64,000 nucleotides of DNA from CANJXF01 sp043775015 (GTDB lineage: Bacteria > Verrucomicrobiota > Verrucomicrobiia > Limisphaerales > CANJXF01): positions 30,596-94,595 of the forward strand of contig JAYVSV010000094.1 in assembly GCA_043775015.1 (NCBI GenBank), given 5' to 3'. The translations under genes were made by a program, and so were the position numbers. The notes under the pieces are model-generated. The model ran no database searches and was not told where the DNA came from. It saw only the letters and a list, made by a program, of their open reading frames with translations. Of the stretch, positions 51,721-61,204 are shown in pieces (positions within the stretch are counted from its first letter, which is position 1; every line of letters begins with the position of its first letter).

Positions 51721-52151
51721 AATCCTGAACGCAGATCTATGCTGCCAAGAAGTGGAGAGGATTGTTCGGTGCAGGGTTGGGGACAGAATTCTTGAGCGAA
51801 AACGATGCTTGGTGATGCCAAAAACTTTCACCTGATACTTTCACCGGAGGACAGCTCAGATGCGATAGGAGCGCAATTACCAGATCTGAACGGGCGGTCG
51901 GAAAAGTGGCTTGAACCCTCTTAAAGTAAAGCTATAACAGCCTTGTAACGGAGTGTATCAGGTTCGGAATGGTAAAGCTTCCTCGTTCAATTCCGACCCT
52001 CACTTCCACCTGAAGACCCTACCAAATAAGCGTACAAAATGATCTCCCATTACGAGTGTTGTCGCTTGCGCAACCGTCCGGGTTTTTGCCAAGCTAAACC
52101 CGATGCCAGATGAAGTTGTTCTGAAAGCCAAGAATTTGTAAGAGCGCGACT
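51721..52151. other. Intergenic region without recognisable gene
   Basis: About 430 bases between the propeller gene and the UbiB remnant. I find no RNA gene, palindromic element or convincing coding frame; only short open frames in unrelated phases. It may be decayed DNA belonging to the same broken locus as the remnant that follows. Confidence 0.5.
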
Positions 52152-52475
52152 ATGAAACTGGATGCCATTTCGCGTCTGCAATGTGACGCCCGGCGAGTAA
52201 GCGAGATTATCGTTGTTCTGGCCCGCTACGGCCTGGCGGACTGGTTGAAGGGATTGAACTACGCCTGGATTCAAGAACGGTTGCGAAGCGCCGATGGCCA
52301 GGCCATCTCCGGGCTGAAAACCGAGGTTGGCGGTTGTTTCGCGCCATCCGCCGGTCTGGGGATATTGATTCGTCCGACGACAAACCCTAAGTTCGCCATG
52401 GAAGGAGCGGAAACGCCAAGCGACATTAATTGCCGGCGGGTTGAAAGCTCGACGAAACCAACAACTCTTTCCTGA
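52152..52475 (+). pseudogene. N-terminal remnant of an AarF/UbiB-type kinase gene
   Basis: 107 codons remain. The first half (RRVSEIIVVLARYGLADWLK, WIQERLRSADGQAISGLKTE) has the look of the start of AarF/UbiB (ABC1) family proteins, which run to about 500 residues. The following stretch (APSAGLGILIRPTTNP) is a degraded echo of the family's GQxLSTRPDL block, after which similarity vanishes and the frame stops. No kinase domain follows before the next gene. I infer a 5' fragment of a deleted gene; an intact copy is presumably elsewhere, since the family is widely conserved in quinone-using bacteria. Confidence 0.6.
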
Positions 52476-52548
52476 GTTCCAAATTCTAAAATTGTACCAC
52501 CACCAGTTGCGGGCGGAGAAACAGTGCTTCCAATCCTGAACAGCGAAC

Positions 52549-53142
52549 CTATTTCCGATGTCGCGCCATGAATCCAGCCTCGTTCCCTGCGAGATCCTTC
52601 GTACGTTGTTGAGCGATTAATTTCCCGTAAACTGAAATGTCGCGAACAAACATCTCGATGCGTTGTTCAAATTGTTCGACCGGTATTTTGCCTTCTTTCA
52701 AGTCGCTGTTCTCAGAAAAAGAAACCCCATACGGCAAGGTCCACGCATAACATTGTCGCGCGACGGTCCGAAGCTGGTCGGTCACAGTTAAACCCTTCTC
52801 ATGCGAAGCAACAATCGTCGCGAAAAGCTTGCCCGCGAATTCCTTCCAGAAATGATCGAGAAAACTTTTCATCGCGCCGCTCATTGAGCCGTGATAATCG
52901 GGCGTGCCGAGCAGTAAAACATCAGCGTCATCGACCCGTTTTTTCAGCAAGGGAAACATCGGCGCATCGTAAGCGGTGTCGGGATTGTAGAGAGGCAACG
53001 GCTCGATTTCGAAATCGAGGACATCAACAACACAACCGGCGGCTTCCAGCTTCTTCGCGATTTCAGCAAGAACAATTCGCGTGACGGACTGGCGATGCAG
53101 ACTTCCGATTACGGCTAGAATGCGCAGCGGTGGATGGCTCAT
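52549..53142 (-). CDS. NADPH-dependent FMN reductase family protein
   Basis: 197 residues. Flavodoxin-like fold with the FMN-phosphate loop IGSLHRQSVTRIVLAEIAK and the LLGTPDYHGSMSGAMKSFLDHF block, which binds the flavin ring and supports dimerisation. The family includes azoreductases, chromate reductases and flavin reductases such as SsuE, so the acceptor cannot be assigned. The C-terminal ~40 residues form an extra charged helix (EQFEQRIEMFVRDISVYGKL). It is 43 bases from the DUF47 gene in the same direction and may be co-transcribed. Confidence 0.88.
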   Translation of the reverse strand: MSHPPLRILAVIGSLHRQSVTRIVLAEIAKKLEAAGCVVDVLDFEIEPLPLYNPDTAYDAPMFPLLKKRVDDADVLLLGTPDYHGSMSGAMKSFLDHFWKEFAGKLFATIVASHEKGLTVTDQLRTVARQCYAWTLPYGVSFSENSDLKEGKIPVEQFEQRIEMFVRDISVYGKLIAQQRTKDLAGNEAGFMARHRK

Positions 53143-53185
53143 GGAAAATCAACCTTCATTAGAAGATGCAAGCGCTTCGCACTCG

Positions 53186-53815
53186 TTATGAATTTTTCAA
53201 GACGATGTGATTGATCACGTTGCCAGCATCGCGACAGCGGTCGGTGACCTTTTCAAGCAGGTCGTAGAGTTCCTTGAGAAAGACAACTTTGAGCGACTCG
53301 TGTTTTCCAGAATATAAATCGCGCAACAATTCCAAAACCAGTTTATCGGCCTCGCCTTCGATGGCCTGAAGTTGGTCGTTGTGGGTGCGGATTTTATCGG
53401 AATTCACGCCACGCCGTAATTCCTTGATCATGAGCAAAAGTGTGTTGGTGGATTTTTCCATCATCGCCAGTTGCCGCGAGAGATCCACGCCCGTCAAAAA
53501 TTGAGGGGCGATCAAGATGCGTTCGCCCACTTTCTCCACGGTTTTTGGAATGCGATAAAGCGCGAAAGACAATGCCTCGATGTCTTCCCGCTCCAAGGCG
53601 GTGACAAAAGTGGTCGCCACGGCTTCGCTGATCTGATTGGCAATCTGTTTTTCTTTTCGACGCGAGACCGTGAAATCCTCCATCGACCGCGCCGCGGCCG
53701 CGCTGTTCACCAGCTTGAGGAGCGCCTGCACGCTCGCCCTGCCCTCCTCCGCGCTGGCCTCCAACAAGTCGAAAAATTTATCTTCTTTGCCGAGCAGTTT
53801 TTGTAGTGAAAACAT
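53186..53815 (-). CDS. DUF47 family PhoU-like protein
   Basis: 209 residues, wholly helical. DUF47 landmarks: FFDLLEASAEEGRASVQALL, ISEAVATTFVTALEREDIEAL, DQLQAIEGEADKLVLELLRDLY and a closing DLLEKVTDRCRDAGNVINHIV. These residues line the metal-binding faces of PhoU-like bundles. Family members usually accompany a PiT-type low-affinity phosphate transporter and are thought to regulate it, but no pit gene lies beside it here. The upstream 180 bases hold no gene. Confidence 0.9.
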   Translation of the reverse strand: MFSLQKLLGKEDKFFDLLEASAEEGRASVQALLKLVNSAAAARSMEDFTVSRRKEKQIANQISEAVATTFVTALEREDIEALSFALYRIPKTVEKVGERILIAPQFLTGVDLSRQLAMMEKSTNTLLLMIKELRRGVNSDKIRTHNDQLQAIEGEADKLVLELLRDLYSGKHESLKVVFLKELYDLLEKVTDRCRDAGNVINHIVLKNS

Positions 53816-53994
53816 AAGTCAATTTGCGAACTGGATTTTCGTTTCCGCGAAACGTTAGGCGAGCCTCCCATCGAAACAAGTCAAAAGAAATTTCCCCAAA
53901 GAATCGTTTCGAGTTCCGTCTTCAGGCGGCCCGGCTTGAACGCGAATGCCCCAACCGCGTGAACGCGGAGCTTCAAACGGTTGCAACCGCGCGA

Positions 53995-55341
53995 TCACAA
54001 TTTTCCGACAGCGCGGCTCAAGGTGTATTGCGCGGAATTAAAATCAGCGATGGCTTTCAGGTAATCAAAACGGGCGCGGGTCAAATCCTGTTCGGCCTGG
54101 ATATTTTCCAAAACAATTCCGACGGCAAATTCTTTTCTTAATTGCGCGAGACGCAAACCTTCTTCGGCCGTCGTCAACACGCGCTTGGCGGAATCGATTT
54201 GATCGCGCAACGATTGCACGCGCACGAAGGCATCGACCACTTGCCGCGAAATTTCGTCATTCAATTTTTCTGAGGAAAGTTCGGTGGTTTTCAGTCGCGA
54301 TTCCGCAGCGCGTGTCCGGCCAACGTCAAATAATCCACCCGGCCCAATTCGCCAGCTTGCCCCGACAAAATAATCTTGTTGTTCATCAAATTTGCTCGAA
54401 CCAGCGCTGCTGTCGCCGCCAAGTCCGCCGACAAAGGCTTGCGCGCCGAGAGTCGGAATTAGCGGACCATAGACCGCGCCATTTTTTGTCGCCCGAGCGC
54501 CAGCAATCGAAGCTTCGCTTTGTTTTCGCTCTGGACGGTTCTCAATTGCTTCTGCGATCAGCAAACCGAGCGAACTCTTTGTTTCAAAAATGGTGAGAGG
54601 CGCCAAATCTGAATCCGTTGCGACGAGTTCGATCGCAGGATCGAGATGCAATGTTTGCGCGAGTCGCGTCGCAGCGATTTGTTTTTGTTCGACGGCTTGA
54701 CGCAACGCAAGGCGATTTCTCTCGGCCTGGGTGCGAACGCGCAATTCATCACCCTTGAAAATAAGTCCAGCCTCAACAGCCTGACCGACCTGCGCTTCGT
54801 GATTGGTGGAAATACGGATCGCTTCGCTGGCGACGCCCACCGCAGCCTGCGCGAACAGCAGCGCGAAATAATTTTGCGCAGCGGCGAGAGTTGTATCCTG
54901 TCGTTGCGCCGCAAATGCGTGTTCAGCGAAATTTACCTGCTGTTTCGCCGCAAGATTTTTGAAAATCGCATCGCCGATGTCCACCTGCGCCGCCAGCGTC
55001 ACTCCCGGCGCATACGATTGCTTGTGAACGTTGATGAATTGGCCGTCCACCGCCTGAATTGAATTATCGTGACGGCGGTAGCTGATGCCCGGTGCCAGCC
55101 ACGGAAAAAATTGGGAAACCGCGCTGGTGTGATTCGCTTTGGCTTCGTTCAATTTCTCCCGCGCGATTTGAATGTCGAGATTCTGTGCCTTCGCGAGTCG
55201 GAGAACCGTCGGCAAATCGATCACATACGCGCCGCCACGTTTTTCCAGTTCAATTTTTGCGGGAGAAGCCGACGTTTGCGCTGACAAATCTTTCGTCAGA
55301 AACACGATGACAAATCCGAAAATAAATGCGGTCAATTTCAT
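53995..55341 (-). CDS. TolC-family outer membrane efflux protein
   Basis: 448 residues with a signal peptide (LTAFIFGFVIVFLTKDLSA). TolC hallmarks: VLRLAKAQNLDIQIAREKLN near the start, paired long amphipathic helices (AQVGQAVEAGLIFKGDELRV; LRLAQLRKEFAVGIVLENIQ) and the end YLKAIADFNSAQYTLSRAVG. It forms the trimeric outer membrane and periplasmic channel of tripartite efflux systems. Its ATG overlaps the adaptor's stop by four bases, so permease, adaptor and channel form one operon in that order. Drug or metal specificity cannot be told. Confidence 0.93.
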   Translation of the reverse strand: MKLTAFIFGFVIVFLTKDLSAQTSASPAKIELEKRGGAYVIDLPTVLRLAKAQNLDIQIAREKLNEAKANHTSAVSQFFPWLAPGISYRRHDNSIQAVDGQFINVHKQSYAPGVTLAAQVDIGDAIFKNLAAKQQVNFAEHAFAAQRQDTTLAAAQNYFALLFAQAAVGVASEAIRISTNHEAQVGQAVEAGLIFKGDELRVRTQAERNRLALRQAVEQKQIAATRLAQTLHLDPAIELVATDSDLAPLTIFETKSSLGLLIAEAIENRPERKQSEASIAGARATKNGAVYGPLIPTLGAQAFVGGLGGDSSAGSSKFDEQQDYFVGASWRIGPGGLFDVGRTRAAESRLKTTELSSEKLNDEISRQVVDAFVRVQSLRDQIDSAKRVLTTAEEGLRLAQLRKEFAVGIVLENIQAEQDLTRARFDYLKAIADFNSAQYTLSRAVGKL

Positions 55342-56528
55342 TTCGCCTCCGAAAGATTCACGGCTTGTCCGTTCGTCAAGGTCATTTTGCCGACGAGAAT
55401 CACTGGAACATCTACTGAAGCGCCTTCGAGTATTTCAACAAACGCGCCGTCGTTGAAACCGGTTTTCGCCGGAATTTTTTTCGCTTTGCCATCCGCAACC
55501 GCGAAAACGGATGCACTGGTTTTTTCCATGAACACGGCTTCGACGGGCAACAGCAAAACAGCGGAATGTTTTTCGACACCAATTTTGGCAGTCGCATACA
55601 TGCCGGGGCGAAGTTCGCTGCTGGCATTTTCCAAATCAACTTCCGCAAGCATGGTTTTAGTCGCGTCATCGAGCGCCTGCGAAAATCGCGTGATAGTTCC
55701 GTCAAAATTTTTACCAGACAATCCTTCGACGCTCACTTTTACCGGCAAACCTTTTTTGATGCGCGGCACTTCCATTTCAGGAATCGCGATTTGTACGCGC
55801 ACGGTTTTAAAATCGGCCAGCGTGACGAGCGCGGCGTTTTGAGCAGCGCTACCCGAAGTGGCGGCGGGAACAAAAGCGCCTTTGTCCACAAACCGTTTTG
55901 TGATCACACCAGAAAATGGAGCGAGGATTTTGCAAAAGCCGAGAAGCGTTTGGGCGCGATCCAAATTGGCCTTGGCCATCGCGCTCTTCGCTTTGACCGC
56001 ATCGACAGATTGCGAAACGATCAGATCGGGTGCTTTCTTTTGCGCTTCACTGGCACGCTTGTATTCGAGTTCGGCAATTTCTGCTTCAGCTTTAAATCGC
56101 GCGAGGTCGGCCAGTAATTCAGGCGCTTCAATTTCGGCAAGCAAATCGCCGGCCTTCACTTCGTCACCGCGATCCACGGTGATCTGTTTCAAGTAGCCGG
56201 TGACTTTGGAGTAGAGCGTCACTTGCTGATTGGCGATGACATTGGCCGGAAGCGAAATGTTGCGGAGGATGTCGCCGGTTTTTGGTTGGATTAATTTTAC
56301 GCTCACGGGCGGCTCGGTTTTTTTTGTCGGGGCATTGTCGGCGGGTTTGCAACCAACAAAAGTCAGGATGAAAAACAAACTCATCGTTGCCGCGGACGTG
56401 AGGAGAACTCCGCGATCTGCAATCGGACAGGTATGGCGCGTCACTCCGTGCGCGCCGCTCAGGTGATTGAAGAACGGCGCGCACGGAGTGACGCGCCCTA
56501 CCATTTGTCGTTCCAAATATGTTTTCAT
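55338..56528 (-). CDS. RND efflux periplasmic adaptor (membrane fusion lipoprotein)
   Basis: About 396 residues from the ATG at 56528 (MKTYLERQM). The lipobox FFILTFVGC predicts a lipid anchor. Adaptor domains follow: VTLYSKVTGYLKQITVDRGDEVKAGDLLAEI (barrel-sandwich), a helical hairpin, AELVILAPFSGVITKRFVDKG-type text around residue 160-180 and the beta-barrel end. Residues ~9-33 are encoded by a palindromic repeat that splits the first codons from the rest of the signal (CPIADRGVLLTSAATMSLFF). A downstream ATG at 56384 opens a shorter product lacking a basic n-region, so the true start is uncertain. It sits 13 bases after the permease stop and overlaps the TolC gene by four bases. Confidence 0.88.
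   Translation of the reverse strand: MKTYLERQMVGRVTPCAPFFNHLSGAHGVTRHTCPIADRGVLLTSAATMSLFFILTFVGCKPADNAPTKKTEPPVSVKLIQPKTGDILRNISLPANVIANQQVTLYSKVTGYLKQITVDRGDEVKAGDLLAEIEAPELLADLARFKAEAEIAELEYKRASEAQKKAPDLIVSQSVDAVKAKSAMAKANLDRAQTLLGFCKILAPFSGVITKRFVDKGAFVPAATSGSAAQNAALVTLADFKTVRVQIAIPEMEVPRIKKGLPVKVSVEGLSGKNFDGTITRFSQALDDATKTMLAEVDLENASSELRPGMYATAKIGVEKHSAVLLLPVEAVFMEKTSASVFAVADGKAKKIPAKTGFNDGAFVEILEGASVDVPVILVGKMTLTNGQAVNLSEAK
56430..56502. repeat. GTAG-type twin-hairpin palindrome (family 1, copy D), in frame at the adaptor N-terminus
   Basis: Arms 56430-56457 and 56475-56502, spacer 17 bases. The arms match copy A except for one base in the outer stem (GGTATG instead of GGTAGG). On the gene strand it reads VGRVTPCAP, a short linker, GAHGVTRHT: the same frame as in gcvP. 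Confidence 0.9.
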
Positions 56529-56541
56529 GAAGTTTTCAAAA

Positions 56542-59500
56542 TTATTTCGTGCCAATCGGTGAAACATAGTGGCCGCTCAACGGATCGCTTGGATCAAGCG
56601 AACGTGATTTCGTGTTCGAACGACGCCGCAGAATGGCAAAGACCGACGGCAAAACAAATAGCGTTGCGATGGTCGCCGAAGCCAAACCGCCGATGACAGC
56701 GCGACCCAATGGCGCGGTTTGATCGCTGCCTTCGCCAAGGCCGAGCGCCAGCGGAATCATCCCGGCGATCATCGCGCAACTCGTCATCAATATCGGACGC
56801 AATCGGCTTTGCGCACCGTCGATGGCCGCAGCGCTGGCGTTCTTGCCATCGATACGGCTGCGCTCGGCGAAAGTGACGAGTAGAATCGCATTCGCAACCG
56901 CGACGCCGATGGCCATGATTGCTCCCATCGCCGATTGGATGTTCAAAGTTGTTCCAGTCAGCCAGAGTGCGAGCACGACGCCGGCGATCACGGCAGGCAC
57001 AGTCGCCACCACAACCAAGGAGAGCCGCAGCGATTGGAAATTCGCGCCAAGCAAAAGAAAAATGACAACGACCGACATGATTAAACCGCTCTGGAAACTG
57101 GTGAGCAATTCATGCAACGGCACGGTCTGGCCCCGGACATTGACTTTGGTCTTTTTATCTGGCGGATCGCCGACTTCAGAAATGGCTTTATCAATCGCTT
57201 TGGCCACCGTGCCGAGGTCTGAGCCGTGAATGTTCGCAGTGATGCTGACCACGCGCGCCATATTGTAACGCTCATATTGGCCGACAGCAGTTCCGGGCGT
57301 GAGACTCGCGACGCTACGCAACAAAACGGATTCTCCATTACGATTGGCCACGGGAACATTTTTCAAATCTTCGAGCGATGTGGTTTTCGTCTGCGGAATC
57401 TGGACTTGCAGATTGTAACTCACGCCGGAATTCGGGTCGGCCCAGAAATTTGCCACGGTGAAACGGCTCGATGTGGTTGCGGCAACGAGCGAGCGCGTGA
57501 CGTCGCCAACTTTCACACCGAGCAAACCGGCGCGTTCGCGATTGATGTTCACGTCCACAGTTGGGAAGTCGAGTGACTGAGCGAATTGCACGTCGCGCAA
57601 CACGGGAATGGTTTTCAATTTTTCATAAAGTTTATCGGCGTGCGCTTTGCTGACGACAAGGGTCGGCCCGCTGACCGCAACTTCAATCGGCGTGCTCGAA
57701 CCAAAACTCATCACGCGATTGACGATGTCGCTCGGCTCGAAGGAAAACCGCGCATCCGGCAATTCGCTCGCGAACACGGCGCGCAATCGTTCCTTGAAAT
57801 TTTCCACTTTGATGCCAGAGCCGGATTTGAGTTGCACGGCGAGCCAGCCTTCTCCGGGTCCGCCGTTCCAGAGATGAATGAGGTTCACCGGATAATTCGG
57901 AGCGTGAACACCAACCAAGCCCATCGTCAAAGCGACATTGTTTGAACCGGCTTCTCGCTTGATGATGTCCAGGACTTTGAGAGCGATTCCTTCGGTGATG
58001 TCCACTCTTGTTCCGACGGGCGCTTTCAAACGCAAGGCGAGTTGGCCGGAATCGGTTTTTGGAAAAATATCCACGCCCAACCGGTTTCCAAAAAACCAAA
58101 TCACGCCTGTCGCAAGCAAAAGATAAATAAACAAAACGAGCCAGCGAATGCGTACAATTTTTACTGTCAAATTACCGTAGCTCTTTTCAAAACGGGAGAA
58201 GGAGGTGTCCCGCGACGGACGCGAAGGTTGCGAAGGAGAAATCTTTTCTTCGCGACCTTCGTCTTCTTCGCGGGACAATTTTTTTTGCCCGCGCAAAAGC
58301 CAAACGGTCAAAATGGGAACGAACGTGCTGGAAAGAAAATACGAAGCGATCATCGAGAAGCCAACCGCCAGCGCCATCGGCACGAAGAGCGCCTTGGCCG
58401 CGCCGGTCATAAAAAACGCCGGAATAAACACCGCGAGAATACAGAGCATCGCGAGCAATCGCGGCACGGCGGTTTCCAACGTGGCGTCGTAGGCCGCGCG
58501 CGCCACATTCGCGCCGCGAGCGAGATGCGTGTGGATATTTTCAATCGTCACCGTCGCTTCATCGACGAGAATGCCGATGGCCAGCGCCAATCCGCCGAGA
58601 GTCATCAGGTGAATGCTTTGGCCGGTCATCCAGAGCGCGAAAATCGCCGCAGCCAACGAAATCGGAATGTTCAACACCACGATTAATGCGCTCCGCCAGT
58701 CGCGCAGAAATAGCAGCACCATCAGGCCGGTGAGAATTGCGCCGAGCAAACCTTCCTTCGCCAGATCTTTAATCGCGCGCAACACGACCGGTGATTGATC
58801 GAATTCGTAACTGACCTTCACGTCGTCGGGAACCACGCTTTGAAATTTGGGAAGATTTTCTTTAACCAAATTGACGACTGAAAGCGTGGAAGCGTCGGAA
58901 CGTTTCGTGACCGGGATGTAAACGGTGCGACGCCCGTTGACGAGCGCGTAGCTGGACACGATGTCAGAGCCGTCCTCAACTGTCGCAACGTCGCGGAGAA
59001 AAACCGCGCCGTTCGCCGTCGTGCGCAACGGAACGGTTTCGAGGTCTTTGATATTTTTCACAATCGCGTTGGCGGGCACGATTGGATATTTGCCGTCGAG
59101 ATTGAGGTTGCCGGACGGACTGATCGCGTTGGCTTGTGAGACTGCGACGACGATTTCGTCAGGCGACATATTGTAAGCGCGCATGCGATCCGGTTTCACG
59201 TTGATGAGAATGGAACGTGCGCTTCCGCCAAACGGTGGTGGAGCGGAAACACCGGGCAACGTCGCGAACAACGGACGCACCAGATTCAACGCGGCGTCCT
59301 GCATCTGGCCGACGGTACGATTTTCATTTGTGGTGGAAAAAGTGAGGTAACCGACCGGCACGCTGCCCGCATCGAAGCGCGTGATAAATGGCCCCGGCGC
59401 ACCCGCAGGCATGAAAGCGCGCGCACGATTGACGTAAGCCACCACTTCGGAAAGCGCGGACGACATATCGGTGCCCGGATGAAACTGCAACTTCATGATC

Positions 59501-59766
59501 GACGCGCCTTGAATGGACTTTGATTCGACGTGTTCGATGCCGGTGATGTAAAGGAAGTGATACTCGTAATAATAAGTGAGATAACCTTCCATCTGTGCCG
59601 GGTCCATGCCGCCATACGGTTGCGCGACGTAAATGGTGGGAATGCCGAGCGGCGGAAAAATATCGCGCGACATTTTCTGAAGCGCGAGCCACGCCCCCAG
59701 AGAAACGGCTACGATTAAAACCATGACGGTCAACGGACGTCGCAATGCAGCGGAAACTAAATTCAT
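56542..59766 (-). CDS. RND-family efflux permease (AcrB/HAE-like)
   Basis: About 1074 residues from the ATG at 59766 (MNLVSAALRRPLTVMVLIVA), the conserved first membrane span; an upstream ATG at 59865 adds 33 unrelated residues. Twelve spans in two halves with two large periplasmic loops are visible. The proton-relay helix reads GILVDEATVTIENIH: the usual two adjacent aspartates are D and E here, as in some HAE-like relatives. Other motifs: PMALAVGFSMIASYFLSSTF, and IQSAMGAIMAIGVAVANAILL in the second half. It exports small hydrophobic molecules with the adaptor and TolC genes downstream; first gene of the operon. Confidence 0.93.
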   Translation of the reverse strand: MNLVSAALRRPLTVMVLIVAVSLGAWLALQKMSRDIFPPLGIPTIYVAQPYGGMDPAQMEGYLTYYYEYHFLYITGIEHVESKSIQGASIMKLQFHPGTDMSSALSEVVAYVNRARAFMPAGAPGPFITRFDAGSVPVGYLTFSTTNENRTVGQMQDAALNLVRPLFATLPGVSAPPPFGGSARSILINVKPDRMRAYNMSPDEIVVAVSQANAISPSGNLNLDGKYPIVPANAIVKNIKDLETVPLRTTANGAVFLRDVATVEDGSDIVSSYALVNGRRTVYIPVTKRSDASTLSVVNLVKENLPKFQSVVPDDVKVSYEFDQSPVVLRAIKDLAKEGLLGAILTGLMVLLFLRDWRSALIVVLNIPISLAAAIFALWMTGQSIHLMTLGGLALAIGILVDEATVTIENIHTHLARGANVARAAYDATLETAVPRLLAMLCILAVFIPAFFMTGAAKALFVPMALAVGFSMIASYFLSSTFVPILTVWLLRGQKKLSREEDEGREEKISPSQPSRPSRDTSFSRFEKSYGNLTVKIVRIRWLVLFIYLLLATGVIWFFGNRLGVDIFPKTDSGQLALRLKAPVGTRVDITEGIALKVLDIIKREAGSNNVALTMGLVGVHAPNYPVNLIHLWNGGPGEGWLAVQLKSGSGIKVENFKERLRAVFASELPDARFSFEPSDIVNRVMSFGSSTPIEVAVSGPTLVVSKAHADKLYEKLKTIPVLRDVQFAQSLDFPTVDVNINRERAGLLGVKVGDVTRSLVAATTSSRFTVANFWADPNSGVSYNLQVQIPQTKTTSLEDLKNVPVANRNGESVLLRSVASLTPGTAVGQYERYNMARVVSITANIHGSDLGTVAKAIDKAISEVGDPPDKKTKVNVRGQTVPLHELLTSFQSGLIMSVVVIFLLLGANFQSLRLSLVVVATVPAVIAGVVLALWLTGTTLNIQSAMGAIMAIGVAVANAILLVTFAERSRIDGKNASAAAIDGAQSRLRPILMTSCAMIAGMIPLALGLGEGSDQTAPLGRAVIGGLASATIATLFVLPSVFAILRRRSNTKSRSLDPSDPLSGHYVSPIGTK

Positions 59767-60090
59767 TAGGTCAATCAGATTGCTGTCAAATTCCGACGGA
59801 TTACAAATGTTTTCGTCATGTACAAAACCTGTCGTAAAACAATTTCCGCCATCGCCGAAATTCATTTCTTAGAACCTGCTTGAAAAGCGTGGCGTCGGGA
59901 GTCTCGCCTGACATGGAGGGTGCGAGTCCCGCCATCCGGAACGGAGATACATGGTTTCCGGGATGAAGAGACGTTCCAAGGCCCAGGTGCCTATTGCAAC
60001 TTTTCCGCCGGGCGAGACGGCAAGACGAGTTCCAGGGAATCCAAAAGTTACGCTTGCCAAGGGGCGGAAACCGGCAAAAAATTGATTTCA
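59767..60090. other. Divergent promoter region between the efflux operon and the hydrolase
   Basis: About 320 bases. Open frames extend into it from both sides but lack family similarity. Around 59890-59955 are short repeated motifs (GCGTCGGGAGTCTCGCC, GAGTCCCGCCATCCGG) that may be a degenerate repeat. No regulator gene or RNA gene is seen. Confidence 0.45.
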
Positions 60091-61113
60091 ATGAACCTGA
60101 TGGAAAAACAATCGTCCGTCTCTTCGCAGAGCGTCAAAAGAAAATCCCTGGCGAAAAAATGGAACGGCGGTATTTCTTCGCGCGGCGCTGGCCGTGCCAT
60201 CCGATCGTTGGCGGCTGTCCTTATCGGAGTTTCCCCCCACCTCGCCTCCCCCGCCCGTGCGGCGGACGATCCGGCGCTGCTCGACATCGAGAGGAAGGTT
60301 ACGCATGGCTACGCGACCAACGAAGGGGTTCGCATTCACTACGCCCGGCTGGGAAAGGGACCGCTGGTGGTTATGATTCATGGATTCCCGGATTGCTGGC
60401 TGACTTGGCGCGAGCAAATGGAGGCACTGGCGAAGAATCACGAAGTCGTGGCGATCGACCAGCGCGGCTACAATCTGAGCGACCGTCCGAAGGGAGTGGA
60501 GGAGTATGACATCAGCCTGCTCGTGGCGGATGTTGCGGCCGTAATTCGCGAGCGTGGCCGGGAGCGGGCCGTCATCGTGGGGCACGACTGGGGTGGGATG
60601 GTGGCTTGGGCCTTTGCCATGACCCGTCCTGAGATGACCGAGAAACTGGTGATCCTAAACCTGCCGCATCCGCGCGGGCTGCAGCACGAGCTGGCAACCA
60701 ACCCGGAACAGCAAAAGAACAGCGCTTATGCGCGGCATTTCCAACAGGAAGGAGCGGAGAAGGAACTCACCGCCGAAGGTTTGACATTTTGGATCAAGGA
60801 CCCAGCAGTTCGCGCGCGTTACGTGGAGGTTTTTCGCCGCTCGGATTTCGAAGCGATGCTGAACTATTACAAGCGCAACTATCCACGTGAACCTTATCGC
60901 GAGGACACATCACCGCTGGTGAAGGTCAAATGCCCGGTGCTGATGATCCACGGGTTGAAGGACAAAGCCCTTCTGTCGGACGCGCTGAACAACACGTGGA
61001 AGTGGGTCGAGAAAGACCTGACGTTGGTGACCGTGCCGGAAGCGGATCATTGGGTTCAACAGGACGCATCAGACCTAGTCACGCGAACCATGGTCAACTG
61101 GCTGAATCGATAG
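60091..61113 (+). CDS. Exported alpha/beta hydrolase, epoxide hydrolase-like
   Basis: About 340 residues from the ATG at 60091. The first ~60 residues contain a run of basic residues and a hydrophobic stretch (AIRSLAAVLIGVSPHLASPA), probably an export signal. The catalytic domain shows the oxyanion motif VMIHGFPDCWLTWREQM, the nucleophile elbow VGHDWGGMVAW with an aspartate nucleophile as in epoxide hydrolases and haloalkane dehalogenases, and the catalytic histidine in EADHWVQQDAS. The acid residue probably lies in MIHGLKDKALL. RGYNLSDRP matches the epoxide hydrolase block RGYGxSxxP. It is divergent from the efflux operon. The substrate is not predictable. Confidence 0.85.
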   Translation: MNLMEKQSSVSSQSVKRKSLAKKWNGGISSRGAGRAIRSLAAVLIGVSPHLASPARAADDPALLDIERKVTHGYATNEGVRIHYARLGKGPLVVMIHGFPDCWLTWREQMEALAKNHEVVAIDQRGYNLSDRPKGVEEYDISLLVADVAAVIRERGRERAVIVGHDWGGMVAWAFAMTRPEMTEKLVILNLPHPRGLQHELATNPEQQKNSAYARHFQQEGAEKELTAEGLTFWIKDPAVRARYVEVFRRSDFEAMLNYYKRNYPREPYREDTSPLVKVKCPVLMIHGLKDKALLSDALNNTWKWVEKDLTLVTVPEADHWVQQDASDLVTRTMVNWLNR

Positions 61114-61204
61114 GAACAAAGCGCACAAACATTTCCCTCCATCTGTTTCCCGTGCCAGCATCCCCTGCCGCAAAGACGCGCGAAATTTTTCTGGGCCGCG
61201 TTGT

